In this document: positions 51,518 to 61,953 of the stretch, in pieces | Layout of the letters: each line of letters starts with the position of its first letter | How positions within the stretch are numbered: position 1 is the first letter of the stretch | Assembly: GCA_913055655.1 (NCBI GenBank) | Contig: CAJXKA010000006.1 | Span: 49,126-113,125, forward strand | Direction of reading: 5' to 3' | Length of the DNA: 64,000 bases | Origin: an uncultured Oceanospirillales bacterium | GTDB lineage: Bacteria > Pseudomonadota > Gammaproteobacteria > Xanthomonadales > SZUA-36 | The notes under the pieces: generated by a model | Told to the model about the DNA's origin: nothing | Seen by the model: the letters and a program-made list of their open reading frames with translations, nothing else | Databases searched by the model: none | Made by a program: the position numbers and the translations under genes

Positions 51518-52596
51518 CAGATGAACGCGACTTTCCTGGTGTGGATGTCGCCGAGCTGGCCGATGACCGCGTCGGCGGCCTCGTCGGTGCGCAGGTTACC
51601 GCCGATATCCAGCGTGCACTGGCCGGCGGACACCGCGTTCCAGATGGCCAGTTCGACCTGCCGCGCGGCTTCGCGCATGCCCAGCGAGTACTCGAACATC
51701 ATGCCCACCGAGCCCAGCATGCCGAAGGGGTTGGCCAGGCCGCGGCCGGCGATGTCCGGCGCCGAACCGTGAATCGGCTCGTACAGGCCGGCCTTGCCTT
51801 CGCCCAGCGACGCCGACGGCAGCATGCCCATGGAACCGACCAGCACCGAGGCTTCGTCGGTGAGGATATCGCCGAACATGTTCTCGGTGACGATGACGTT
51901 GAAGCGCGACGGGTTGGCGACGATGTGCATGGCCGCCGCGTCCACCAGCATGGTCTCGTAGGAAACATCGGGGTAACGCTTTTCCATCACTTCGGCACTC
52001 ACCGAGCGCCACAGGCGCGAGGTGGCCATGACATTGGCCTTGTCGATCATAGTCAACTTGCCGTAGCGGGCGCGCGCCATGTCGGCGGCCATCGCGACCA
52101 CGCGCTCCACTTCTTCGCGCGTGTAGGTGCAACTGTCGCTGGCGAAATCGTCGCCTTCTTCCTTGTCGCCGAAGTAGCTGCCGCCGGTGAGCTCGCGCAC
52201 CACCATCAGGTCGACGTTCTTGATGCGCTCGGTTTTCAGGGGGCTGATCTCGGCCAGTGCGGGGTGCAGGCGCACCGGTCGCAGGTTGGCGTAGAGTTTC
52301 AGTTCGCGGCGCAGCGCCAGCAGGCCCTGTTCCGGGCGCTTCTTGGCGTGTGGGTCGTCCCACTTGGGGCCGCCCACGGCGCCCAGCACCACGGCGTCGG
52401 CTTCGCGGCACATCGCCAGTGTTTCTTCGGGCAGCGGCTCGCCGGTCTCGTCCAGGGCGGCGCCACCGATCAGGCCGGTGTTGATCTCGATGCCCAGGCC
52501 GTACTGGTCGGACATCGAGCGGATGAGCTTCTCGGCCTGGTCCGTGACTTCGGGACCGATACCGTCACCCGGCAGTAATACGACTTTAGCGTTCAT
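51517..52596 (-). CDS. leuB: 3-isopropylmalate dehydrogenase LeuB
   Basis: The 359-residue protein has the isocitrate/isopropylmalate dehydrogenase pattern: LLPGDGIGPEVTDQAEKLI at the start, LRRELKLYANLRPVR near 90, TREEVERVV and NVMATSRLWR, and VTENMFGDILTDEAS near 240. It oxidises and decarboxylates 3-isopropylmalate with NAD+. It overlaps leuD by 11 bases and ilvA by one base. Confidence 0.96.
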   Translation of the reverse strand: MNAKVVLLPGDGIGPEVTDQAEKLIRSMSDQYGLGIEINTGLIGGAALDETGEPLPEETLAMCREADAVVLGAVGGPKWDDPHAKKRPEQGLLALRRELKLYANLRPVRLHPALAEISPLKTERIKNVDLMVVRELTGGSYFGDKEEGDDFASDSCTYTREEVERVVAMAADMARARYGKLTMIDKANVMATSRLWRSVSAEVMEKRYPDVSYETMLVDAAAMHIVANPSRFNVIVTENMFGDILTDEASVLVGSMGMLPSASLGEGKAGLYEPIHGSAPDIAGRGLANPFGMLGSVGMMFEYSLGMREAARQVELAIWNAVSAGQCTLDIGGNLRTDEAADAVIGQLGDIHTRKVAFI

Positions 52597-53164
52597 GTTG
52601 GGCCTCGTATGCTTCGATGCGCGCCGATTCGGCGAGCAGGAAATCCAGTCGATCCATGCCGTTCAGCAGGCAGTATCGCGCGAAACCGTCGATATCAAAC
52701 GTGTATTTGTTGTTATCGGCATCGATCACGACGGTATTTTCCAGATCGATAGTCAGGTCCCCGCCATCCATTTCCAACAGCCGGGCATGCTGGTCTTCCG
52801 GCAGGACAATCGGCAGTAAACCGACGTTCTGTGAGTTATTACGGAATATATCGGCAATTTCGCTGGAGATCACCACGCGAAATCCGTACGCCAGCAATGC
52901 CCGCGGGGCATGCTCGCGAGAAGAACCGCAGCCGAAATTGCGGCCCGCCACCAGGATCGGGCTGGTCTGCGCGCGCGGCTCGTTCAGTACGCAACCTGGC
53001 TTTTCGTCACCGTTGGCGTCGAAGCGCCAATCGGCGAAAGCGCCATCGGCCAGGCCGTCGAAGCTGGTCGCAGTCAGGAAACGGGCCGGGATGATCTGGT
53101 CCGTGTCGATATTTTTCTGCGGCAACACCAGTGCCGGGCCGGTCAGGCGGGTAAAGGCGTCCAT
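52586..53164 (-). CDS. leuD: 3-isopropylmalate dehydratase small subunit LeuD
   Basis: The 192-residue protein starts FTRLTGPALVLPQKNIDTDQ, has GRNFGCGSSREHAPRAL near 75 (the swivel-domain loop) and ends in EARIEAYEAQHER. With LeuC it isomerises 2-isopropylmalate to 3-isopropylmalate. It has the usual length for LeuD and its start lies on the last base of leuC's stop region (overlap by one base), tight coupling. Confidence 0.95.
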   Translation of the reverse strand: MDAFTRLTGPALVLPQKNIDTDQIIPARFLTATSFDGLADGAFADWRFDANGDEKPGCVLNEPRAQTSPILVAGRNFGCGSSREHAPRALLAYGFRVVISSEIADIFRNNSQNVGLLPIVLPEDQHARLLEMDGGDLTIDLENTVVIDADNNKYTFDIDGFARYCLLNGMDRLDFLLAESARIEAYEAQHER

Positions 53165-54618
53165 CAGGCCACCTCCCGTGCCGCTTCAGCGCGTGGATCG
53201 ACCACGCGGCCGGCGATCGCGCAGGCGGCAGCCGTGGCCGGGCTGGCCAGCATTGTGCGCGCGCCCGTGCCCTGGCGACCTTCAAAATTTCGGTTTGAAG
53301 TGCTGACCGCGGTCTTTCCGGCCGGCACCAGGTCGCCGTTCATGGCCAGGCACATGGAACAACCGGGTTCGCGCCACTCGGCGCCCGCTTCCAGGAATAC
53401 CCGGTCGAGTCCCTCGGCCTCGGCGGCACGTTTGACCGACTCGGAACCGGGGACCACCAGCATTCGCGTTCCCGCGGAAACCCGGTGGCCGCGCAGGATG
53501 TCGGCGGCGGCGCGCAGGTCGGACAGCCGGCCGTTGGTGCAGCTGCCGACAAACACCACGTCCACCGCGTGACCGTCCAGCGGCTGGCCGCCGGTCACAC
53601 CCATGTAATCCAGCGCGCGGCGGCGGCCCGGCGTGTCGCCTTCTGGCACTGCCTCGCCCAGCCGCACTGACATGCCCGGGTCCGTGCCCCAGGTCAATGT
53701 CGGCGCCACGTCGGCGGCGTCAACATGGATCTCCCGGTCGAATGACGCACCGTCTTCGGTGGCCAGCGCCAGCCAGTTCGCCGCGGCATCATCAAACGCG
53801 TCACCGCTCGGCGCCAGTTCGCGCCCACGCAGGTATTCAACGGTCACCTGGTCGGGCGCCACCATGCCGGCGCGCGCGCCGGCCTCGATGGTCATGTTGC
53901 AGACCGTCATGCGCCCTTCCATGTCCAGCGCGCGAATGGCTTCACCGGCGTACTCGATGGCGTAACCGGTGCCGCCGTTGACGCCGATGGTGCGAATGAT
54001 ATGCAGCGCCAGGTCCTTGGCGGCCACGCCCGGGCCCAGCCGGCCATTGACCACCACGCGCATGCTTTTCGGCTTGCGCTGCGGCAGGCACTGCGTGGCC
54101 AGCACGTAACCGACCTCGGTGGTGCCGATGCCGAACGCCAGAGCGCCGAAAGCGCCGTGCGTGCTGGTGTGGCTGTCGCCGCAGACGACGGTCATACCCG
54201 GCTGCGTGGCGCCCAGTTCCGGCCCCATCACGTGCACCACGCCGCGGTAATCGGAACCCCAGCCTTCCAGCCGGATGCCGAATTCGTCGCAGTTTCGCTC
54301 CAGGGTCTGCACCTGGGCCTTGGCCTGCGGCGTGTAGTACGCGCGCTCGCCGTCCGGGCCGGGTGGCGTGGTCGGCGTTGAATGATCCAGCGTCGCCAGG
54401 GTGCGGTCGGGCCGGCGGACCGAAAGGCCGCGCTCGCGCAACATGTCAAACCCCTGCGGGCTGGTCACTTCGTGCACCAGGTGCAGGTCGATGTACAACA
54501 CGGCGGGCGTGTCGGCGGTCTCTTCGCGGACCACGTGCGCGGCCCACAGCTTGTCAAACAGCGAGCGCGGGCCGGCGGCGCCGTCCCGCGTTGCTACGCC
54601 TGGCACCTCGTCACCCAT
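53164..54618 (-). CDS. leuC: 3-isopropylmalate dehydratase large subunit LeuC
   Basis: I chose the ATG at 54618, inside the end of ilvE, since the sequence from there ([14 protein letters not shown]) matches LeuC; a longer frame would cover more of ilvE with non-family sequence. The 484-residue protein has the three iron-sulfur cysteines Cys360 (GSCTNGR), Cys420 and Cys423 (PGCSMC). Spacing of 60 and 3 fits aconitase-type LeuC. The 8-base overlap with ilvE implies coupling. Confidence 0.95.
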   Translation of the reverse strand: MGDEVPGVATRDGAAGPRSLFDKLWAAHVVREETADTPAVLYIDLHLVHEVTSPQGFDMLRERGLSVRRPDRTLATLDHSTPTTPPGPDGERAYYTPQAKAQVQTLERNCDEFGIRLEGWGSDYRGVVHVMGPELGATQPGMTVVCGDSHTSTHGAFGALAFGIGTTEVGYVLATQCLPQRKPKSMRVVVNGRLGPGVAAKDLALHIIRTIGVNGGTGYAIEYAGEAIRALDMEGRMTVCNMTIEAGARAGMVAPDQVTVEYLRGRELAPSGDAFDDAAANWLALATEDGASFDREIHVDAADVAPTLTWGTDPGMSVRLGEAVPEGDTPGRRRALDYMGVTGGQPLDGHAVDVVFVGSCTNGRLSDLRAAADILRGHRVSAGTRMLVVPGSESVKRAAEAEGLDRVFLEAGAEWREPGCSMCLAMNGDLVPAGKTAVSTSNRNFEGRQGTGARTMLASPATAAACAIAGRVVDPRAEAAREVA

Positions 54619-55567
54619 GGGCCACCTGTCGATTGCCGTCAGCGGCGTCGGCGATGGGCTCCAGCCAGCCGAAGTGGTCCTCGGTCTCGCCGGTGAACAG
54701 GCCGAAGAATGCGGACTGGATCTTCTCGGTGATCGGCCCACGCGACCCACAACCGATATCCAGGTCGTCGACCGAGGCGATCGGCGTGATTTCCGCCGCG
54801 GTGCCGGTGAAGAACAGCTCGTCGGCGGTGTACAGCGATTCGCGCGACAGCGGTTGCTCGCGCACCTCGTAGCCCATGGCGTGGGCCAGGCGGATGACCG
54901 TGTCGCGGGTGATGCCGGACAGGATGGCCTCGGACTGCGGCGGCGTCAGCAGCACGCCGTTGCGGACCATGAACAGGTTCTCGCCGGCGCCTTCCGACAG
55001 CGTGCCGTCGGAGGCCAGGCCGATGCCCTCATCAAATCCCAGGCGATGGGCTTCCATGCTGATCAGCTGACTGGACAGGTAGTTACCACCCGCCTTCACG
55101 CCCGCCGGGATGGTGTTCGGCGCCACCCGCTGCCAGCTCGAGACGCACACCCGCGCGCCCTTCTCGCGGGCTTCCTCGCCCAGGTAGGCGCCCCACTCGA
55201 TGGCGGCGATGGCCACATCGATGGGCGTGTTCTTGCCGGCCGCGACGCCGATGGTGCCGTAGCCGCGGTACGCGATCGGGCGCAGGTAGGCGCTCTTCAG
55301 GCCATTACGCGACACCACGCCGCGGCAGGCATCGTAGACCGTGTCGAAATCATACGGCAGCGCCATGCGGTACACGCGGGCGCAGTCGTACATGCGCTGG
55401 ACGTGGTCTCGCATGCGGAACCCGAATGATTCGCCCTGCTTTTCATAGACCCGGATACCCTCGAACACGCTGGAACCGTAGTGCAGCGCGTGCGAGAGCA
55501 CGTGGGTGGTGGCTTCGAACCACGGCTTGTATTCGCCGTTGTGCCAGATGTAGTCGGTCGGTTTCAT
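54611..55567 (-). CDS. ilvE: Branched-chain amino acid aminotransferase IlvE
   Basis: The 318-residue fold-type IV PLP enzyme has Lys158 in [11 protein letters not shown] as the Schiff base. [16 protein letters not shown] near 28 and [19 protein letters not shown] near 190 are the family marks. It makes the final transamination for Leu, Ile and Val. It overlaps leuC's start by eight bases; leuA ends 18 bases upstream. Confidence 0.96.
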   Translation of the reverse strand: MKPTDYIWHNGEYKPWFEATTHVLSHALHYGSSVFEGIRVYEKQGESFGFRMRDHVQRMYDCARVYRMALPYDFDTVYDACRGVVSRNGLKSAYLRPIAYRGYGTIGVAAGKNTPIDVAIAAIEWGAYLGEEAREKGARVCVSSWQRVAPNTIPAGVKAGGNYLSSQLISMEAHRLGFDEGIGLASDGTLSEGAGENLFMVRNGVLLTPPQSEAILSGITRDTVIRLAHAMGYEVREQPLSRESLYTADELFFTGTAAEITPIASVDDLDIGCGSRGPITEKIQSAFFGLFTGETEDHFGWLEPIADAADGNRQVAHG

Positions 55568-55585
55568 GTCTGTGCCTTGTCCTGG

Positions 55586-57142
55586 TCAGGCCACGTTCGT
55601 GCGTGGCTCGGATTCTTCGATGCGCGCGTTGTTTCGCGACGCACGGTTGATGATTTCCAGCAGCGCCTCGGCGCAGGCGGCGACGATATCCGTCGACAGG
55701 CCATGGCCGCTGTACTCGGTGCCGTCCACCCGGGCGCGCATGGTCGATTCACCCTGCGCGTCCTCGCCCAGCGAGATGCTGCGCATGGCCAGGCTGGTGA
55801 CCTCGATGTCCATGCCGGTGATCGCTTCCAGCGCCTTGACGATGGCGTCGACGGGGCCGTCGCCCTCACCCGTCTGGGTGGCGGTGGAGCCGTCTTCGTG
55901 GGACAGCGTCAGCGACGCGGTCGGCTCTTCCTCGCCCGAAACGCGGCTGACCACGCTCAGCCACTGCAGCGACCACGGGCCGATATCGCCACCGGCCTGG
56001 TTGCCGGTGATGATGGCTTCCAGGTCGGCGTCGTAGACGCGCTTCTTGGCGTCGGCCAGTTCCTTGAACTGCTCCATGACGCCGTCGATCTCGCCCTCGG
56101 CCAGCTCGTAGCCCATGGCGCGGGCGCGGTCGATGACGGCGTGCTTGCCGCTGTGCTTGCCCAGGATCAGCTGCGAAGACAGTACGCCCACGTCCTCGGG
56201 CTTCATGATCTCGTAGGTCTCGCGCGAGGCCAGCATGCCGTGCTGGTGAATGCCGGATTCGTGGGCGAACGCGTTCTCGCCGACGATCGCCTTGTTGCGC
56301 GGGACGAAGTTGCCCGTGACCGCGGCCAGCAGGTGGCTGGCCATGTGCAGCTTGCGGGTGTCGATATTCGTGCTGCAATCGTAACGGTCGGCGCGGGTGC
56401 GCAGGGCCATGACCACTTCTTCCAGCGCGCAGTTGCCGGCACGCTCACCCACGCCGTTCAGCGTGCACTCGATCTGCCGCGCTCCGCCTTCGACGGCCGC
56501 CAGTGAGTTCGCCACCGCCAGGCCCAGGTCGTTGTGGCAGTGCGTGGAAATGGTCACGCCGCCAATACCGGGTACCGTCTCGCTCAGCCAGCGGAACAGG
56601 TCGGTCATTTCCTGCGGGGTGGAATAGCCCACGGTGTCCGGAATATTCACGGTGGTAGCGCCGGCCTCGATGACCGCGGCCAGCACCTCGGCCAGGTAGT
56701 CGCGCTCGGTGCGGATGCCGTCCTCGGCGGAGAACTCCACATCGTCACAGAACGAGCGCGCCAGCTTGACGCCGGCCACCGCGTTGTTCAGCACTTCCGC
56801 CCGGTCCATGCCCAGCTTGTCACGCCGGTGGATGGGGCTGGTGGCGATGAAGGTATGGATGCGGCGTTTCTTCGCCGGCAACAGCGCTTCGCCCGCTTTC
56901 TCGATGTCGCGCGTCACCGTGCGGCACAGCGCGGCGATGGTCGGACCCTCGATCTCGCGCGCCACGGCCTGTACCGCGGCGAAATCGCCCGGTGATGCGG
57001 CCGGGAAACCCGCCTCGATCACGTCCACGCGGAGATCGGCGAGCGCGCGGGCCACCCGCAGCTTCTGGCCATGGGTCATGGAAAACCCGGGGCTCTGCTC
57101 GCCGTCGCGCAGGCTGGTGTCGAAAATCTTGATCTCAGGCAT
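55586..57142 (-). CDS. leuA: 2-isopropylmalate synthase LeuA
   Basis: The 518-residue protein has the catalytic TIM barrel (IFDTSLRDGEQSPGF near residue 5, with the metal Asp) and HCHNDLGLAVANSLAA near 200, followed by the C-terminal regulatory domain. GNCALEEVVMAL near 230 is also a family mark. It condenses acetyl-CoA and 2-oxoisovalerate, the first step to leucine, and is usually inhibited by leucine. The start overlaps ilvM by eight bases. Confidence 0.96.
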   Translation of the reverse strand: MPEIKIFDTSLRDGEQSPGFSMTHGQKLRVARALADLRVDVIEAGFPAASPGDFAAVQAVAREIEGPTIAALCRTVTRDIEKAGEALLPAKKRRIHTFIATSPIHRRDKLGMDRAEVLNNAVAGVKLARSFCDDVEFSAEDGIRTERDYLAEVLAAVIEAGATTVNIPDTVGYSTPQEMTDLFRWLSETVPGIGGVTISTHCHNDLGLAVANSLAAVEGGARQIECTLNGVGERAGNCALEEVVMALRTRADRYDCSTNIDTRKLHMASHLLAAVTGNFVPRNKAIVGENAFAHESGIHQHGMLASRETYEIMKPEDVGVLSSQLILGKHSGKHAVIDRARAMGYELAEGEIDGVMEQFKELADAKKRVYDADLEAIITGNQAGGDIGPWSLQWLSVVSRVSGEEEPTASLTLSHEDGSTATQTGEGDGPVDAIVKALEAITGMDIEVTSLAMRSISLGEDAQGESTMRARVDGTEYSGHGLSTDIVAACAEALLEIINRASRNNARIEESEPRTNVA

Positions 57143-57431
57143 GGTGTCGTACTCCAGGGTGTTTCAGTTCAACCTGCAACACGTCGTGCAGGCGCTCCAG
57201 CTGGCGCTTGAGCAATTCAGGCGAGCGCTCCGATCGCACCCGCAAAGACAGGGGCTGGCCACCGTCGCGAACCTCTTCGGCTTCGCAGGCCAGCAAACGG
57301 AAACCGCGCCGTTCCACCAGGCCCAGTACGCGCACGACGGCGCCCTCCACGGCGCGCAGTTGCAGCTGCAGGTGATGGACGTCGGGCCTCGGCCCGGCGG
57401 TGACGTTGCTCACGGCGCTCACGGTATTCAT
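57135..57431 (-). CDS. ilvM: Acetolactate synthase small subunit (IlvM-type)
   Basis: A 98-residue frame, with ATG at 57429-57431 overlapping the ilvG stop (TGATG), encodes a single ACT domain: HHLQLQLRAVEGAVVRVLGL near 20 and SLRVRSERSPELLKRQLERL near 62. The short form is IlvM-like rather than the two-domain IlvH. It likely regulates and stabilises the large subunit. A longer reading extends upstream into ilvG but is a shadow. Confidence 0.85.
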   Translation of the reverse strand: MNTVSAVSNVTAGPRPDVHHLQLQLRAVEGAVVRVLGLVERRGFRLLACEAEEVRDGGQPLSLRVRSERSPELLKRQLERLHDVLQVELKHPGVRHHA

Positions 57432-59128
57432 CACGATCGGTTTCCCATCATCTTGTGATTGGCCTGGCCGGGCGGCACCAGCGGCCAGACGTTTTCCATC
57501 GGGTCGATCTGCACGTGCAGCAGTCGCGGCCCCTGGTCGTCGTCGGCCAGCAGCCATTCCAGGCCGCCGCCCACTTCGCCGGGCTTGTCGATGGTCTTCG
57601 AACCGATGCCGAAGGCCTCGGCCACGCGGGCGAAATCCGGGTTGTCGGACAGGTCGACCTCGCTGTAATTGCCTTCGAAGAACAGTTCCTGCCACTGCCG
57701 CACCATGCCCAGCATGGCGTTGTTCAGCAGCAGGATCCGCACGTCGATGCCGTAGCGGTTCAGGGTGGCCAGCTCCTGCACGTTCATCATGAACGAGCCG
57801 TCGCCGCAGACCGCCACGACCTTTTTCTCCGGCTTCGCCACCTTGGCGCCCATGGCCGCGGGCAGGCCATAGCCCATCGTGCCCAGGCCGCCGGAAGTGA
57901 GGTGCTCCAGCGGGTCGTTGAAGCGGCAGTGCTGCGCCACCCACATCTGGTGCTGGCCCACATCGCAGGCGATGACCAGGTCATCACGCATGCGGCTCAT
58001 GTCACGCAGCAGTTTCGGTGCGTAGATGCCCTCGCCCGGGGCGTCGTAGCGCCAGGCGAACTCCTTCTTCCAGGCCTCGCACTGGTTGATCCACGACGCG
58101 CGCGGCGGCTCGTCCGGCCCCAGCTTCGCCAGCGCCGGCGCCAGGTCGCCGACGATGGCGACATCCGGCTTGCGCAGCTTGGAAACTTCGGCCGGGTCGA
58201 TATCCATGTGGATGACCTGGGCCGTCGGCGCGAAATGCGTCAGCTTGCCGGTCACACGGTCGTCGAAGCGTCCGCCGATGACCATCAGCAGGTCGCAGTT
58301 CTGCACCGCGTGGTTGGCGGCCTCGTTGCCGTGCATGCCCAGCATGCCCAGGAAACGCTCGTGGTCGGTGGGCAGCGAGCCCAGTGACTTCAGCGTCGCG
58401 GTGACCGGCAGGCCGGTGCGTTCAACGAACTCGCGGAATGCATCGACCGCGTCGGAAATGGCGATGCCGCCACCGGCGATGACCAGCGGGCGGCGGGCCT
58501 TCGTCAGCAGCTCGTTGGCCGCGGCGATGGCGGCTTCGTCCACCGGCTGGGGCGCCGGTGACGGGTGACGGGTGACGGGTGACGGGGAATGCATCGCAAC
58601 CGACACGTCCTTGGGAAAATCCACCAGGACCGGGCCGGGTCGGCCACTTTCGGCGATGCGGAAGGCCTCGTCCATGATTTCGGGGATCTCGCTGACGTCG
58701 CGGACCACGAAGCTGTGCTTCACCACCGGCAGCGTGATGCCGAAAATGTCCACTTCCTGGAAAGCGTCGGTGCCGATCAGCGAACTGGCCACCTGGCCGG
58801 TGATCGCCACCATCGGCACCGAGTCCATGTACGCGTTGGCGATACCGGTCACCAGGTTGGTGGCACCCGGGCCGGAAGTCGCCATGCACACACCCGCCCG
58901 CCGGGTCACGCGGCCGTAGGCATCCGCCGCCAGCGACGCGCCCTGTTCGTGGCGGGTCAGGTAGTGCTTCAGGCCGGAGCCCACCAGCGCGTCGTACAGC
59001 GGCATGATGGCGCCGCCGGGGTAGCCGAAAATTTCCTTCACCCCGTTGCGCTTCAGCGCCTCGATCATCAGTTGCGAACCGCTCAGCGGCTCGGCCGATG
59101 TGTCTTCGCGTTTATCCAGCAGGCTCAT
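57431..59128 (-). CDS. ilvG: Acetolactate synthase large subunit
   Basis: The 565-residue protein has the AHAS layout: catalytic Glu61 in HEQGA, the motif SGPGATNLVTGIANAY near 90, and the TPP motif GDGSFMMNVQEL near 460. Between the first and second domain (residues about 178-192) lies SPVTRHPSP, which is encoded by tandem GTGACGG-complement repeats, an insertion of about 30 bases in the linker with frame kept. It makes acetolactate and acetohydroxybutyrate. The letter choice (ilvG vs ilvB/ilvI) is by pairing with the IlvM-type subunit. Confidence 0.93.
   Translation of the reverse strand: MSLLDKREDTSAEPLSGSQLMIEALKRNGVKEIFGYPGGAIMPLYDALVGSGLKHYLTRHEQGASLAADAYGRVTRRAGVCMATSGPGATNLVTGIANAYMDSVPMVAITGQVASSLIGTDAFQEVDIFGITLPVVKHSFVVRDVSEIPEIMDEAFRIAESGRPGPVLVDFPKDVSVAMHSPSPVTRHPSPAPQPVDEAAIAAANELLTKARRPLVIAGGGIAISDAVDAFREFVERTGLPVTATLKSLGSLPTDHERFLGMLGMHGNEAANHAVQNCDLLMVIGGRFDDRVTGKLTHFAPTAQVIHMDIDPAEVSKLRKPDVAIVGDLAPALAKLGPDEPPRASWINQCEAWKKEFAWRYDAPGEGIYAPKLLRDMSRMRDDLVIACDVGQHQMWVAQHCRFNDPLEHLTSGGLGTMGYGLPAAMGAKVAKPEKKVVAVCGDGSFMMNVQELATLNRYGIDVRILLLNNAMLGMVRQWQELFFEGNYSEVDLSDNPDFARVAEAFGIGSKTIDKPGEVGGGLEWLLADDDQGPRLLHVQIDPMENVWPLVPPGQANHKMMGNRS
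58557..58587. repeat. Heptad tandem repeat inside ilvG
   Basis: Four copies of GTGACGG/GGGTGAC-type units lie in tandem on the plus strand. They read SPVTRHPSP on the coding strand. Only one arm is present here, unlike the palindromic copies at 8302, 18319 and 40262. The unit is identical to the left arm inside the DUF819 gene. Confidence 0.85.
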
Positions 59129-59156
59129 GGTTTTCCCCGTTCCTCAAGGCTTTCGT

Positions 59157-60167
59157 TCAGGCCGCTTCCTGGGCCTTGTTCTTCTTCGCCAACCAGCTCA
59201 TGCGCTCACGCAGTTTGCTGCCGGTAGACTCGATCGGATGTGCACGACGCTTGGTCAGCATGGCCTGGTAGCCATTGGAACCGGCCGCGTACTCATCCAT
59301 CCACGCCTTGGCGAAGGTGCCGTCCTGGATGTCGGTCAACACGTCCTTCATGCGCGCCTTGACGCTGTCATCGATGATGCGCGGGCCGGAGACCAGGTCG
59401 CCGTAGGCCGCGGTGTCGGAGATGAACTCGTACATCTTGTCCAGGCCGCCTTCGTACAGCAGGTCGACGATCAGCTTCAGTTCGTGCAGGCACTCGAAGT
59501 AGGCCGCTTCGGGCTGGTAGCCGGCTTCCACCAGGGTGTCGAAGCCGTGCATGACCAGCTGCGCGGTGCCGCCGCACAGCACGGCCTGCTCGCCGAACAG
59601 GTCGGTCTCGGTTTCCTCGGCAAAGGTGGTGTCCAGCACACCGGCGTGGGTACCGCCCAGGCCGTGGGCGTAGCTCAGGGCGCGCTCGGCGGCCTCGCCG
59701 GAGGCATCCTGGTAGACGGCGCGCAGGCACGGCACGCCGCGGCCTTCCTGGTACTGGCGACGCACCAGGTCACCCGGTGACTTCGGTGCGACCATGGTGA
59801 TGTCGATATTCTTCGGCGGCTCGATGGCGCCGAAATGGACGTTCAGGCCGTGGGCGAACAGCAGCGTGTCGCCATCTTCCAGCTTGTCCTTGATCTGCTC
59901 GAACACCGCCGGCTGCACCATGTCCGGCACCAGCATAGAAATGTGCTGCGCCCTGGCGGCCGCCTCGGCGAAGTCCAGGACTTCAAAGCCGTCGGCGGCG
60001 GCGGCCTTCGCGGTCGGGCCGCCCGGCCGCGCGCCGATGATCACCTTGTAGCCGGAATCACGCAGGTTGTTGGCGTGGGCGCGGCCCTGTGAGCCGTAGC
60101 CCAGCACGGCCAGGGTCTGGCCTTCGAGCGCGTCACGTTTTACATCTTCGGTGGTAAACAGTTTCAT
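59157..60167 (-). CDS. ilvC: Ketol-acid reductoisomerase IlvC
   Basis: The 336-residue protein is a short class I KARI: the NADPH-binding [18 protein letters not shown] near 22, and the metal-binding segment [14 protein letters not shown] near 190, followed by the KARI C-terminal knot domain. It isomerises and reduces acetolactate and acetohydroxybutyrate. Ribosome binding site GAGAGGA lies seven bases before the ATG. It sits 28 bases upstream of ilvG. Confidence 0.96.
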   Translation of the reverse strand: MKLFTTEDVKRDALEGQTLAVLGYGSQGRAHANNLRDSGYKVIIGARPGGPTAKAAAADGFEVLDFAEAAARAQHISMLVPDMVQPAVFEQIKDKLEDGDTLLFAHGLNVHFGAIEPPKNIDITMVAPKSPGDLVRRQYQEGRGVPCLRAVYQDASGEAAERALSYAHGLGGTHAGVLDTTFAEETETDLFGEQAVLCGGTAQLVMHGFDTLVEAGYQPEAAYFECLHELKLIVDLLYEGGLDKMYEFISDTAAYGDLVSGPRIIDDSVKARMKDVLTDIQDGTFAKAWMDEYAAGSNGYQAMLTKRRAHPIESTGSKLRERMSWLAKKNKAQEAA

Positions 60168-60228
60168 CGTTCAGTCCTCTCTAAATAAATGCGTTGTCAG
60201 TGTGTGTTCAGGTTTTATCGGTATGTGC

Positions 60229-61914
60229 TTAATCGGTGTGTGGCACGGTCACGGCGCCCTTTGATGCCGAACCCACCAGCCGCGCGTACTTGGCGTAGAC
60301 GCCGGCCGGGGCCGGCTTCTCCAGCGGCCTGAAGCCGTCGCGGCGCGCGTCCAGGTCGGCGTCGACGGCGATCACCTGGCTCTCCACGTCCAGGGTGATG
60401 CGGTCGCCATTGCGGACCAGGGCGATGGGGCCGCCGGCCGCCGCCTCGGGCGCCACGTGGCCGACCATGAAGCCGTGGGTGGCGCCGGAAAAACGGCCGT
60501 CGGTGATCAGCGCCACGGAATCGGACAGGCCACGGCCGGCGATGGCCGCGGTCACCGCCAGCATTTCGCGCATGCCCGGGCCGCCCTTCGGGCCTTCGTA
60601 ACGGATCACCACCACGTCGCCGGCCTCGACCTTGCCGGTCTGGACGGCTTCGAACGTCGCTTCCTCGGAGTCATAGACCTTGGCCGGGCCTTCGAAATGC
60701 AGGCGGCCGTGACCGGCAAGCTTCACCACGCAGCCTTCCGGCGCCAGGTTGCCAAACAGCACGCCGAAGCCACCGCGCGGCTTCAGGGCATGCTCGATGT
60801 CGACGATCACGTCCTGCTCCGCCGGTTCGGCCAGGTCAGCCGCTTCCTCGCCCAGCGTGCGGCCGGTGACGGTCAGCGTGTCGCTGATCTTGCCGGCGGC
60901 CAGCAGGCGCCGGACTACCGCAGGCGTGCCGCCGGCCTCGAACATGTCCACGGCCAGGTACTTGCCACCGGGTTTCAGGTCGGCGATGACCGGCGTGGCG
61001 GCGGAGATTTCGTCCCACTCGTTCAGTTCAAAATCGACACCCATCTCGGCGGCGACCGCCAGCAGGTGCAGCACGGCATTGGTGGAACCGGCCGTGGCGC
61101 AGGTGGCCGCCGCGGCGTTGCGCAGTGATTCGCGGGTGATCAGCTGGTCCGGCGTGCGGCCGCTCTTCAGGGCGTCCATCACCCAGCGGCCGGCCTGGCG
61201 GGCGGCGCCGATCTTGCCCGGATGCACGGCCGGGATATCGTTCAGGCCCAGCGGCGACAGGCCCAGCATGGTCAGCGCCAGCGCCATGGAGTTGGCGGTG
61301 AACTGGCCGCCGCAGGCGCCGGGGCCCGGCAGCGCGGCTTTCTCGATGCCGTCCAGTTCTTCGTCGTCAATGGTGCCGGCGGCGTGCGCGCCCACGGCCT
61401 CGAACACATCCTGGATGGACAGGTCGCGACCCTTGTACCGGCCCTTGCCGATGGAGCCGCCATACAAAATGACGCACGGCAGGTTCAGCCGGGCCGCGGC
61501 CATGGCGGCGGCCGGCAATGTCTTGTCGCAGCCCACCAGGATCACCAGCGCGTCCAGCGAATGACCGCCCACGGCCAGCTCGATGGAATCGCAGATGGTC
61601 TCGCGCGACATCAGCGACGCGCGCATGCCCGGGGTGCCCATGGTGATGCCGTCGGTCACGACGATGGTGTTGAACTCGATCGGCGTGCCGCCGGCCTCGC
61701 GGATGCCTTCCTTCACCGGGGTGGCCAGCGCGCGCAGGTGAATGTTGCAGGGCGTGACCTCGCTCCAGGTGTTCACCACCGCCACCAGCGGCCGCGACAG
61801 GTCATCGTCACCCAGCCCGGTGGCGCGCAGCATGGAACGTGCCGGCGCACGGGCCGGGCCGCTCTTCATGATGTCGCTGGTCTGCGCACCGTTGTTGTTT
61901 TTGTCGTCACTCAT
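60229..61914 (-). CDS. ilvD: Dihydroxy-acid dehydratase IlvD
   Basis: The 561-residue protein has the IlvD cysteine motifs GCDKTLPAA near 130 and [16 protein letters not shown] near 202, and the C-terminal [14 protein letters not shown] near 470. It dehydrates dihydroxy acids to the keto acids of Val and Ile. It is the first structural gene of the ten-gene operon and lies behind a leader peptide and an attenuator. No strong Shine-Dalgarno is seen before its ATG. Confidence 0.95.
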   Translation of the reverse strand: MSDDKNNNGAQTSDIMKSGPARAPARSMLRATGLGDDDLSRPLVAVVNTWSEVTPCNIHLRALATPVKEGIREAGGTPIEFNTIVVTDGITMGTPGMRASLMSRETICDSIELAVGGHSLDALVILVGCDKTLPAAAMAAARLNLPCVILYGGSIGKGRYKGRDLSIQDVFEAVGAHAAGTIDDEELDGIEKAALPGPGACGGQFTANSMALALTMLGLSPLGLNDIPAVHPGKIGAARQAGRWVMDALKSGRTPDQLITRESLRNAAAATCATAGSTNAVLHLLAVAAEMGVDFELNEWDEISAATPVIADLKPGGKYLAVDMFEAGGTPAVVRRLLAAGKISDTLTVTGRTLGEEAADLAEPAEQDVIVDIEHALKPRGGFGVLFGNLAPEGCVVKLAGHGRLHFEGPAKVYDSEEATFEAVQTGKVEAGDVVVIRYEGPKGGPGMREMLAVTAAIAGRGLSDSVALITDGRFSGATHGFMVGHVAPEAAAGGPIALVRNGDRITLDVESQVIAVDADLDARRDGFRPLEKPAPAGVYAKYARLVGSASKGAVTVPHTD

Positions 61915-61953
61915 GATGGTTTCATTTGTTCCGGTTTTTGTAGTCCATAAAGT

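Noticed and set aside
53164..54750. 528-codon LeuC with long N-terminus
   Set aside because: The extra 44 residues lie inside ilvE and do not match LeuC; start at 54618 gives the normal family N-terminus.
57135..57944. 269-codon version of the IlvM frame
   Set aside because: The upstream part is a shadow of ilvG in another frame; the ATG at 57431 with the TGATG overlap is the natural start.
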